Positions 1 to 6,571 of a stretch of DNA of 8,375 nt are shown here, piece by piece. The notes below the pieces were generated by a model that saw nothing but the letters and a program-made list of their open reading frames with translations, had not been told where the DNA came from and ran no database searches. Source of the stretch: Planctomycetota bacterium (GTDB lineage Bacteria > Planctomycetota > UBA1135 > GCA-002686595); the NCBI GenBank assembly GCA_029259675.1, contig JAJDES010000246.1, positions 1 through 8,375 on the forward strand, in the 5' to 3' direction. The position numbers were made by a program, and so were the translations under genes. Numbering within the stretch: the first letter of the stretch is position 1; each line of letters begins with the position of its first letter.

Positions 1-5
1 GCGCT

Positions 6-980
6 CTAGCTGTCTAGCAAATGACAAGTGGCGCGGCGGCCCGGGGTAATGGGCCCGGGCGTTTCCCTGCTGCAGCGATCGGCGGGTATGCGTTCGCGTT
101 CGGGGCAACGCGGATGAAACGTGCATCCCGGCGGGGGATCCAAGGGACTGGGGATTTCGCCGGCAAGCGGTAGGGGGCGTGGCCGTCCAATTTCCAAGTG
201 CGGCACGGCCGACAAGAGAGCCCGCGTGTAGGGATGGCTGGGTCGCTCAAAGAGGTCTTCCCGCTTGGCAAATTCAACCACCCGACCCAGGTACATCACG
301 GCGATCGAATCGCAGATGTGGCGCACCACGGCCAAGTCGTGCGCAATGAAGAGATAGCTCAGGCCGAACTGTTCGCGCAAATCTGCCAGCAGGACAAGGA
401 CTTGCGCTTGAACGGAAACATCGAGGGCGCTAACCGGTTCGTCCAGGACGAGCAACTCGGGCTCGGGTGCCAAGGCGCGCGCGATGCCGATGCGCTGCCG
501 TTGCCCCCCCGAAAACTCATGCGGGTAGCGGTAAAGGTGTTTGGGGGAGAGCCCCACGGCATCCAAAAGCGCCAGGGCGCGCAGGCGTCGTTCAGCCGGC
601 TTGAGTAGGCCGTGAATGCGCAGGGGCTCGGTCAAAATCGACTCGGCGCTTTGACGCGGATCGAGCGAAGCGAAGGGGTCTTGAAAGACCAAGCCCATGC
701 GTCGCAAATGGGGTTTGCGCGCGCGTCCCTTGAGCGTTGTCAGCTCCGTACCGTCGAGGCGTATGGACCCGGCTTGGGGCCGATTCAATCCGATCACGGC
801 GTGCGCCACACTGGACTTGCCGGAGCCGGATTCGCCGACCAATCCCAGGCAGCCACCGCGTTCGAGATCGAAGCTCACACCGGATACGGCGCGCAGGACC
901 CGCTCCGAACTGCGCCAGGATCCACTGCGAATGGAGTAGTGCAGGTGCAAGTCGCGCACGGACAGTAGGGGAGCGCTCAT
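6..980 (-). CDS. oppF: Oligopeptide ABC transporter ATP-binding protein OppF
   Basis: This is a 324-residue cytoplasmic ATPase, the usual length for OppF/DppF, which pairs with OppD to drive peptide import. Visible motifs are Walker A GESGSGKS (49-56), the Q-loop glutamine in VFQDP (Q100), signature FSGGQRQ (156-162), Walker B LLVLDEP (176-182, catalytic E181), D-loop SALD and H-loop H214. The C-terminal oligopeptide/dipeptide transporter domain follows, with HPYTRALLSAVP (249-260) and a cysteine motif at C286, C292, C303 and C319. The gap of ten residues between C292 and C303 is a few longer than is usual for the family. The ATG at 980 is chosen because a perfect AGGAGG lies 7 bases upstream and because it forms an ATGA overlap with the oppD stop. 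The frame stays open upstream to 1226, but that stretch has no ATPase similarity and lies inside oppD. The FSGGQRQ and VSALDVSVQAQV motifs favour OppF over OppD. The gene is complete: its TAG stop is at 6-8. Confidence 0.95.
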   Translation of the reverse strand: MSAPLLSVRDLHLHYSIRSGSWRSSERVLRAVSGVSFDLERGGCLGLVGESGSGKSSVAHAVIGLNRPQAGSIRLDGTELTTLKGRARKPHLRRMGLVFQDPFASLDPRQSAESILTEPLRIHGLLKPAERRLRALALLDAVGLSPKHLYRYPHEFSGGQRQRIGIARALAPEPELLVLDEPVSALDVSVQAQVLVLLADLREQFGLSYLFIAHDLAVVRHICDSIAVMYLGRVVEFAKREDLFERPSHPYTRALLSAVPHLEIGRPRPLPLAGEIPSPLDPPPGCTFHPRCPERERIPADRCSRETPGPITPGRRATCHLLDS

Positions 981-1990
981 GGGGCCGCCTCCTCGGTGGG
1001 GCCCGTATTTCCGCTTTCCGGCTGCAGGCGTTCGGCTTCGGGGCAGGCCAGCCGGCGTCCGTCCGATTGCAGCACAAGACTCGGTTGCTCGGAGCGACAC
1101 TTGGAAACCGCGATGGTGCAGCGATCCGCAAAGGAACATCCGGGCGGCAGTTGCAACGGATCGGGCGGTACACCGGGAATCGGAGCCAATGCTTGCCCGT
1201 AGGCGCCGCTGATCTTGGGCACGCAACTCAGCAGTCCGCGTGTATAGGGGTGGCGGGCGTCCTCGATGATGGTTTTGGCCCGCGCGCTTTCGACGAGTTG
1301 GCCGGCGTACATCACCGCCACCCGATCGGCTTCGCCGGCGACGACAGCGAGGTCGTGGGTTATGAGAACCATGGCCGTACCCATTTTCTCGCGCAGGTTG
1401 TGCAGGAGTTCAAGTACCTGGGCCTGAACGGTGACGTCCAAAGCCGTGGTCGGCTCGTCTGCAAAGAGCAATTTCGGTTCGCACAAGAGCGCCATGGCGA
1501 TCACCACGCGTTGCCGCATCCCGCCCGAGAGTTGATGGGGGTATGCCTTGAGTCGCGCTTCGGGGTCGCTGAGCCCCAAGTCGCCCAATGCTGCGGCGGC
1601 TTTGCGTCGCATTTCGATTCGAGAGCCCTTGCGATGGCGCTCGAGTACTTCGGTCAGCTGGCGCTCGATGGTGAGCAGCGGGTGAAGCGCGCTGAGGGGA
1701 TCCTGAAAAATGATGGAGAATTGATTGCCGCGCAGATCGCGCAGCTCGCGATCCGAATAGCGCAGCAGGTCGCGCCCCTGGAAGTTGAGTTTGTCCGCAC
1801 TGCGTTGCGCGTTGCGTGGCAAGAGTCCGAGGGCGGCCAAGGCGTGAACGGATTTCCCCGACCCCGATTCGCCCACCAAGCCCAGGCACTCACCGGCTTC
1901 CAATTCGTAACTCAAGCCGCGCACCGCTTGCAGCTTGCCGCGCGGCGTATCGATTCGAACGTGCAGGTTCTTGAGTTGGAAGAGCGTCAT
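977..1990 (-). CDS. oppD: Oligopeptide ABC transporter ATP-binding protein OppD
   Basis: This is a 337-residue cytoplasmic ATPase, typical in length for OppD/DppD and partner of the OppF encoded next. Motifs are Walker A GESGSGKS (40-47), Q-loop Q96 in IIFQDP, signature LSGGMRQ (154-160), Walker B LLFADEP (174-180, catalytic E179), D-loop TTALD (181-185) and H-loop H212. The LSGGMRQR and ADEPTTALDVTVQAQ wording is characteristic of the D-type rather than the F-type subunit. The C-terminal domain has HPYTRGLLSCVP (247-258) and four cysteines, C285-x5-C291-x6-C298-x17-C316. In OppD/DppD relatives this pattern has been reported to hold an iron-sulfur cluster; ligation here is inference. After C316 there is a short, polar, low-complexity tail of about 20 residues. 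The ATG at 1990 overlaps the oppC stop as ATGA. Only a weak GGGG stretch lies upstream, so translation is probably coupled to oppC. The frame is open upstream to 2659, but that part is a shadow of oppC. Confidence 0.95.
   Translation of the reverse strand: MTLFQLKNLHVRIDTPRGKLQAVRGLSYELEAGECLGLVGESGSGKSVHALAALGLLPRNAQRSADKLNFQGRDLLRYSDRELRDLRGNQFSIIFQDPLSALHPLLTIERQLTEVLERHRKGSRIEMRRKAAAALGDLGLSDPEARLKAYPHQLSGGMRQRVVIAMALLCEPKLLFADEPTTALDVTVQAQVLELLHNLREKMGTAMVLITHDLAVVAGEADRVAVMYAGQLVESARAKTIIEDARHPYTRGLLSCVPKISGAYGQALAPIPGVPPDPLQLPPGCSFADRCTIAVSKCRSEQPSLVLQSDGRRLACPEAERLQPESGNTGPTEEAAP
988..993 (-). promoter_or_regulatory. Ribosome binding site of oppF
   Basis: On the minus strand this reads AGGAGG, a full match to the anti-Shine-Dalgarno core, 7 bases before the ATG at 980. 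It lies inside the 3' end of oppD. It fixes the oppF start and suggests that oppF can load ribosomes independently as well as by coupling. The oppB and oppD starts lack a comparable site. Confidence 0.8.
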
Positions 1991-3111
1991 GGGCGACTGC
2001 CCCGCAGGCGTGGGTCCAGGGCATCGCGCAGTCCGTCGCCCAAAACGTTCAGCGCCAAGAGTGTCGTCGCCATGGCGCCGGCGGGGAAACAAGCCAGCCA
2101 CCAATAATTGACCAACGGGCTCAAGGCTTCGGTGCAGTCGACGGCCAACAGACCCCAACTCACTTTGGGGGGCTCCACGCCCAAACCCAGGAACGACAGG
2201 AAGGCTTCGAACAGCATCACGGCGGGCACGGTCAAGGTCAGGTAGACGATCACCACCGAGAGGGTGCCGGGCAGGATGTGGCGGCGCAATATGTGCAGCG
2301 TCGAAGCTCCCTGTGCGCGCGCGGCCGAGACGAATTCCATATTGCGCAGTGAAAGCACTTGCCCGCGCACAACGCGCGCCATGGTCAGCCAATAAACAAA
2401 GCCGATTACCAAGTAAAACACGACTTCGCGATCGATTCCGAAGCGGCGGTCCAGTTCGACGCGGTACTCGCCGAGGATCGTGACCAGGAAGATGACAAGG
2501 AAAATGAAGGGGACGGAGTAGAGCGCGTCCACCAAACGCATCATCAAATTGTCGACGCGTCCCCCGATCAATCCGGCCAGAGCCCCGTACAGGACTCCGA
2601 TGGCCAGGGAGCAGAAAGCTGCGGCCAAAGCAGCTTGGATGGATGTGCGGCTGCCCCAAACGATGCGCGCCAAAAGGTCGCGGCCCTTAGTGTCGGTTCC
2701 CAACCAAGGGGCGCTTTGCCAGTTGCCGAAGAGCTTCGCTCGCAGGGACACAAGCGCTCGATCCATGGGCCCCAATTCCCAAATGGCGTCCCTTTGCCAA
2801 GCGTCCGAGCCGAATTCGGTCCAAGGAGCCACAGGGGCAATCGGTTCCGGCGATAGGTTGAGAGCGATTGGAGACGGCAGCGGCCAAAGGGGTGCCAAGA
2901 GACTGATCGCGCCGATGGCGATCAACATGTAGAGCGACACGCGGGCGGCGGCGTTGGTCCGGAGTCGTTGCCAGGCCTCGCGCCAGGGATTTTGCCCGCG
3001 CTGCTCCTTGGCCGCCTGCAGCAGACTTTCCAATTCACGCGGATCCATGCCCATGCCGATTTGGAAACCGGATCTGTGCACTGTTGCTCTGGATTGGGCT
3101 GTCTTGCTCAC
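1987..3111 (-). CDS. oppC: Oligopeptide ABC transporter permease OppC
   Basis: This is an inner-membrane permease that forms the translocation channel with OppB. With the GTG start at 3111 it has 374 residues, clearly longer than the roughly 300 usual for OppC/DppC. Order: a polar cytoplasmic N-terminus (1-56); a first membrane helix (about 57-75) of the OppC N-terminal type; a periplasmic stretch with an extra segment (about 76-134); LGTDTKGRDLLARIVWGSR (137-155); helices near 158-180 and 192-213; a charged loop (214-228); a helix near 230-247; the EAA loop EFVSAARAQGASTLHILRRH (259-278), which contacts the ATPases; helices near 283-310 and 337-358; FLSFLGLGVEPPKVSWG (304-320). The GTG start is 4 bases after the oppB stop, with GGAAGAGAG ending 8 bases before it. 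Alternatives are TTG at 3135 (overlapping oppB by 20 bases) and ATG at 3054 or 3048, none with a visible ribosome binding site. The extra N-terminal and periplasmic residues are unusual, but the core is intact. Confidence 0.92.
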   Translation of the reverse strand: MSKTAQSRATVHRSGFQIGMGMDPRELESLLQAAKEQRGQNPWREAWQRLRTNAAARVSLYMLIAIGAISLLAPLWPLPSPIALNLSPEPIAPVAPWTEFGSDAWQRDAIWELGPMDRALVSLRAKLFGNWQSAPWLGTDTKGRDLLARIVWGSRTSIQAALAAAFCSLAIGVLYGALAGLIGGRVDNLMMRLVDALYSVPFIFLVIFLVTILGEYRVELDRRFGIDREVVFYLVIGFVYWLTMARVVRGQVLSLRNMEFVSAARAQGASTLHILRRHILPGTLSVVIVYLTLTVPAVMLFEAFLSFLGLGVEPPKVSWGLLAVDCTEALSPLVNYWWLACFPAGAMATTLLALNVLGDGLRDALDPRLRGSRP

Positions 3112-3115
3112 CGGA

Positions 3116-4102
3116 TCAGCTCTCTTCCAATTCAATGCGTGGATCGAGCAGGGAGTAAGTCAAGTCCACCAAGGTGTTCAATCCGAAAATCAAAACCGTG
3201 TAGAGAATGGTGACACCCATCGCCAGCGTGTAATCGCGATTGAGTGCACTGTTCACAAAGTGCGAGCCGGTGCCCGGTATGCCGAAGATTCGTTCGATGA
3301 CAAGGGAACCGGTCAAGATGCCCGCGGCCGCCGGACCCAGGGTGGAGACGACCGGCAGCAGGGCTCCGGGCAGGGCGTGTCGCACAAGTACAAGCCCTGG
3401 ACTGAGTCCCTTGGCCTTTGCCGTGCGAATGTAGTCCTCCGAAAGTACGTCAAGTAGACCGGTGCGCGTGAGCCGTGCAACCGTGGCCGCGAAGGGAGCG
3501 CCCAGGGCCAGGCCGGGCAGAATCAAGTGTTGAAGGCCACCCCAACCCGCGACCGGAGCCCAATCGAAGCGGAAGGCGACAAACAGAATCAGGAAGGTCG
3601 CCAGAACGAAATTGGGCACGGCAATTCCGATCGTGGCCAAGAGGCGCACGATCACATCGATCTTGCCGCCGCGACAAAGTGCGCTTAGGAGCCCGGCCGC
3701 AAGGCCCACGCAAATGGCCATGCAAAGCGCAACGCTGCCCAGGGCCAGGGAAATCGGAAAGCTTTGGGCAATGATTTCATTAACACTGAAATCGCGCGAG
3801 CGAAAGGACGGACCCAGGTCGCCGGTCAAGATGCCGCCCAGGGGCCGCGTGCCGTCGCCGCCAAAAAAGGTGGCCCCTTGTTCGTCGAGGTTGAAAGGAC
3901 CGAGGTATTGAAAGTATTGGCGCGAAAGCGGCCAATCGGTGTGATAGCGCGCGGCGATGGCCCGCTCAACCTCGGCACTCAGGGCGCGCTCGCCATCAAA
4001 GGGACCGCCGCGCACACTGCGCATGAGCACAAAGGAAATCGTGATCACAGCCCAGCATGTGATGAGAAACCAGCCGAAGCGTTTTAGAAGAAACGGCAGC
4101 AT
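3116..4102 (-). CDS. oppB: Oligopeptide ABC transporter permease OppB
   Basis: This is a 328-residue inner-membrane permease and channel partner of OppC, slightly longer than typical OppB/DppB (about 306-336). It begins MLPFLLKRFGWFLITCWAV, the standard first-helix start of the family (about 9-28). A periplasmic loop follows (30-112) with GDLGPSFRSRDFSVNEI in the position of the usual GDxGxSxxxxxxVxxxI motif. Later helices lie near 115-142, 151-178, 191-208, 246-270 and 293-315. The EAA loop is DYIRTAKAKGLSPGLVLVRH (223-242), and the hallmark VIERIFGIPGTGSHFVNSAL (268-287) is present. The protein ends DLTYSLLDPRIE, the typical OppB C-terminus. The ATG at 4102 lies 3 bases after the stop of the binding-protein gene and has no obvious ribosome binding site, so translation is probably coupled. 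No key motif is missing. Confidence 0.95.
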   Translation of the reverse strand: MLPFLLKRFGWFLITCWAVITISFVLMRSVRGGPFDGERALSAEVERAIAARYHTDWPLSRQYFQYLGPFNLDEQGATFFGGDGTRPLGGILTGDLGPSFRSRDFSVNEIIAQSFPISLALGSVALCMAICVGLAAGLLSALCRGGKIDVIVRLLATIGIAVPNFVLATFLILFVAFRFDWAPVAGWGGLQHLILPGLALGAPFAATVARLTRTGLLDVLSEDYIRTAKAKGLSPGLVLVRHALPGALLPVVSTLGPAAAGILTGSLVIERIFGIPGTGSHFVNSALNRDYTLAMGVTILYTVLIFGLNTLVDLTYSLLDPRIELEES

Positions 4103-4105
4103 GGC

Positions 4106-6322
4106 TTAGAAGCCGATACCCAGCGGACCGCGCAGTCCCGCTTGGGGACCTCGCGCCTTGACGAGCTGCTTGGTGGCGGGGTATTGCGCGCGCTCGCTTT
4201 GCAGCTCGGCGTCGCTTTTCCAGTACCAAAACTTGGGAAAGTGCTCGTCCTTAATGTTCTCAAAGAAGCCGCCCAGGCGCGGATTGACGACGTTGTGGGT
4301 GACGTAGTAGTAAATCGGCAAGACCGGCAGTTCGCGCAGCAGGATCGATTCGGCCTCGCGCAGGATTTCGAGTCTCCGCTCGGGGTCCAGTGTGCGCGCG
4401 GCGCGCGCGATGAGCGCATCATATTCCGCATTCGACCATCCGGTTCGATTCTGAACACAGTCGCTCGTGAAGAGCTCCAGGAACGTATTGGGGTCGGCGT
4501 AGTCTCCAAACCATGCGGCCCGGCTCACGTCGTAGTCCAAACTGCGTTGGGTGTCCAAGTAGACCTTGAACTCTTGGTTGAGCAGTTTCACGTTCATGCC
4601 CAATTCGCGTTTCCAACCGTCGGCGATGACCTCGGCCACGTCGCGGTGCTCCTCCGATGTGTTGTAAAGCAATTCGACCACGGGCAACGGCTTCGCTCCC
4701 GGTCCGTAACCCGCTTGCTTGAGAATATCGCGCGCGCGCTCAATGTCTGCGCGATGAGCGCGCTCCCAATCAGGCCGATTGTCCGTGTCGAGCGAAGCGC
4801 GCGGGGCATGCTCCATCTCCGCGCCCCCATAGCCTGCGAAACCCGGCGGCACGATTGAAAAGGCCGGAACTTGTCCGCCCTTGAGAACCGCTTCGCAAAG
4901 CGCGCGGCGATCGACGCAGAGGGCCAGGGCGCGCCGCAATTGGGGATCGTCGAAGGGCGGCCGAGTTACATTGAAGCGATAGAAGTAGCTGCCCAATTGG
5001 GGCTCCGGACCGTAGTCCTCGCGCCCTTCCAATTTGAAGGCTTGGGTCGGCGGCACGCGATCGATCCAGTCGACTTCGCCGGTCAAATACAGGTTTAGTG
5101 CGGTTCCCAAATGATCGAGCGAGAGCACGTCCAGCGTGCGAAAGGCAACGTGCCCCGCATCCCAATAGTCGTCATTTTTGACCAGTCGGATGCGATCGTT
5201 GATGCGACGCTGGCCCAATAGGAAAGGGCCGTTGCCCACAAAGCGCTCGCTGCGCAACCACTCCTGTTCCCAATCCCGCGGCCAGCGCTCCTGTGCGGCC
5301 GCCCGCGCTTGAGCATTGGTTGGGAAGAGCGGGTAGAACGAAACCAAGTCGAGGAAGTAGGGCAGGGGCCTAATGAGGTTGACTTCCAGGGTTAATGGAC
5401 TTGGGGCGTGCAGGCCGACGCGCGGCCACAGCACCTTTTCGCGGAAGTCCTCAGCCCGAAATAGATCGCCGTTTCCAAGGGCGTCGGCGAGGCGAGTTTC
5501 CAGCGTCTCGGCTTGGGCTTCACGCGCACTTTCGAGTTCCACACACCAACCCGCGTAGTAGGGATCCGTGCGCACGTTCTGAAGCAGTCCGGGTTGGCGA
5601 TTGATCGCCCGAACTCTGGCTGCAACAGGAGTTCGAAAGCTGAGCTCGCCGATGCGCAGGAGTTCGTCTCCCACTCGCAATTCGTCGCCTTCGCCGGCAA
5701 CAAATTGAATCTGGCCTAGGGAGCTTGGATCGTCTTCAAAAGCTTCCAATGCCAAACCGGTGATACCGGCTCGCAGGGAATTATCAGCTTGCTCGCGCAG
5801 CCACAGGCCCCAGTCCGAACGGGAGTAATACGTCCCACCTGCCATGCGAGCGTAGGTGGCCGCGCCGCGCACGCATTCGAGTAGGAAGGCGTAGGGGCTG
5901 GCGGTCGTGGGATGCAGGAGCCGTTTCCAAGAACTCCGAAAATCCTGCGCAGTGACCGCTTCGCCCACGCCCGGCGCATTTGGATTGGTTCCGTTCCAGC
6001 GGCCATCGGGGCGCAGGAAAAAGGTGTAGCGCAGACCGTCCTGGGAGAGCTCCCAGCGCTCGGCGGCCCCCGGTAGGGGCTCCAAGCTTTGGGGATGCTT
6101 GACGACCAATCCCTCGAATAGGGATTTGCAAAGCCGACCCTCGGGCACCCCGGTCACCAAGGCCGGGTCCAGGCTGCTGGGCTCGCTGCCGTTCACGTAG
6201 GTGAAATCCGCCCGCTCCAAGCGGGTCGATGTGGCCGTGCTCAAGAGGGACACAAAGAGGCCCAGGCCGATGGCTAGGGCCAGGGTTCTTCGGGGTGAGG
6301 GGAGGCTCGCGGCCCAGGCCAT
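4106..6322 (-). CDS. oppA: Periplasmic oligopeptide-binding protein, OppA-like, with large N-lobe insertion
   Basis: This is a 738-residue extracellular solute-binding protein of family 5, about 200 residues longer than E. coli OppA. It should capture substrate outside the inner membrane and deliver it to OppBC. The signal peptide has RR at 11-12, a hydrophobic core 13-28 and a possible cleavage after STA (28-30). No lipobox cysteine is present, so the product is probably soluble. OppA hallmarks are EPSSLDP (47-53), VPEGRLCKSLFEGL (59-72), VTAQDFRSSWKRLLHPTTASPYA (123-145), PLPYFLDL (319-326), FVGNGPF (361-367), FNVTRPPFDDPQLRRALALCVDR (450-472), YNTSEEHRDVAEVIADGWK (553-571), AWFGDYADPNTFL (603-615) and LPVLPIYYYVTHNVV (665-679). 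About 120-140 residues between 161 and 300 have no counterpart in OppA, and about 36 residues follow the usual end. The ATG at 6322 is chosen because it gives a normal signal peptide. A TTG at 6358, 4 bases after GGGAG, is the other candidate. MppA-like or other peptide specificity is possible. Confidence 0.9.
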   Translation of the reverse strand: MAWAASLPSPRRTLALAIGLGLFVSLLSTATSTRLERADFTYVNGSEPSSLDPALVTGVPEGRLCKSLFEGLVVKHPQSLEPLPGAAERWELSQDGLRYTFFLRPDGRWNGTNPNAPGVGEAVTAQDFRSSWKRLLHPTTASPYAFLLECVRGAATYARMAGGTYYSRSDWGLWLREQADNSLRAGITGLALEAFEDDPSSLGQIQFVAGEGDELRVGDELLRIGELSFRTPVAARVRAINRQPGLLQNVRTDPYYAGWCVELESAREAQAETLETRLADALGNGDLFRAEDFREKVLWPRVGLHAPSPLTLEVNLIRPLPYFLDLVSFYPLFPTNAQARAAAQERWPRDWEQEWLRSERFVGNGPFLLGQRRINDRIRLVKNDDYWDAGHVAFRTLDVLSLDHLGTALNLYLTGEVDWIDRVPPTQAFKLEGREDYGPEPQLGSYFYRFNVTRPPFDDPQLRRALALCVDRRALCEAVLKGGQVPAFSIVPPGFAGYGGAEMEHAPRASLDTDNRPDWERAHRADIERARDILKQAGYGPGAKPLPVVELLYNTSEEHRDVAEVIADGWKRELGMNVKLLNQEFKVYLDTQRSLDYDVSRAAWFGDYADPNTFLELFTSDCVQNRTGWSNAEYDALIARAARTLDPERRLEILREAESILLRELPVLPIYYYVTHNVVNPRLGGFFENIKDEHFPKFWYWKSDAELQSERAQYPATKQLVKARGPQAGLRGPLGIGF

Positions 6323-6571
6323 AGGGAGCAAGCCTATCAACGGGTACTCTGCACACAACTTGCTCCCGATTGAGGACTGGCATGCGGCGCGGATGCGCTT
6401 CAGATCGGGCAGGGGGGCGAGGTCCCAATTCGAGCGGTGGGACTGCGAGGCCAGCTGTGCCGGGGGCCGGCGCCTTGGCCACGGGTGCCCTTGTTTGGGC
6501 CCTACGCCAGGACAATGTCGAAGCCGGTAGTCAGAGGCCCCATAGCTATCTAAGAAGGAGTGGAGAATCCC
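6323..6571. promoter_or_regulatory. Divergent intergenic control region
   Basis: This 249-base region separates the start codons of two binding-protein genes transcribed away from each other, so it must supply start signals for both. I find no convincing -35/-10 pair in either direction. Weak features are an 8-base palindrome ATAGCTAT (6542-6549) just before the plus-strand ribosome binding site, and a short GCCGG/CCGGC hairpin (6459-6471) without a T tract. No tRNA, small conserved ORF or riboswitch-like element is recognisable. The minus-strand frame that runs on from oppA stays open some way upstream, but offers no better start than those at 6358 and 6322. Confidence 0.6.
6555..6565 (+). 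promoter_or_regulatory. Ribosome binding site of the plus-strand binding protein
   Basis: AAGGAG at 6555-6560 is followed by a second GGAG at 6562-6565, which is 6 bases before the ATG at 6572. An in-frame TAA at 6551-6553 closes the frame upstream. The ATG at 6572 is therefore the first well-placed start. A GTG at 6560 lies inside the site and is too close to be served by it. Confidence 0.75.

Larger units (their letters stand above)
6..6322 (-). other. oppABCDF-type peptide importer operon
   Basis: Five co-directional genes are read from right to left in the order binding protein, permease, permease, ATPase, ATPase, which is the classical oppABCDF order. Junctions are a 3-base gap (oppA/oppB), a 4-base gap (oppB/oppC with the GTG start), and ATGA overlaps of 4 bases at 1987-1990 (oppC/oppD) and 977-980 (oppD/oppF). 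Such packing argues for one transcript and coupled translation. No terminator is visible after oppF because only five bases of the window remain beyond its stop. Substrate specificity (oligopeptide, murein peptide or other) cannot be read from sequence alone. Confidence 0.93.

Noticed and set aside
981..1226. N-terminal extension of oppF up to 1226
   Set aside because: It lies inside oppD and has no ABC similarity. The ATG at 980 has a perfect AGGAGG and an ATGA junction.
737..2107. 456-codon open frame on the plus strand
   Set aside because: It runs antisense across oppF and oppD, whose ATPase motifs are intact. Its product is Arg/Gln/Gly-rich without any recognisable domain, as expected of a shadow frame in GC-rich DNA.
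1991..2659. N-terminal extension of oppD up to 2659
   Set aside because: It lies inside oppC, in another frame, and shows no ATPase-related sequence. The ATG at 1990 fits the family N-terminus and the 4-base overlap.
6459..6471. GCCGG-GGG-CCGGC hairpin as a terminator
   Set aside because: The stem is only 5 bases, no T tract follows on either strand, and it lies between divergent starts where no transcript should end.
5784..6515. 243-codon open frame on the minus strand spanning the intergenic region
   Set aside because: Most of it overlaps oppA in a different frame. The product is Pro/Arg/Gly-rich and without domains.
6542..6552. ATAGCTAT/TATCTA as a -10 box
   Set aside because: It is a poor match to TATAAT and has no -35-like hexamer at 16-18 bases upstream; a palindrome of 8 bases can occur by chance.
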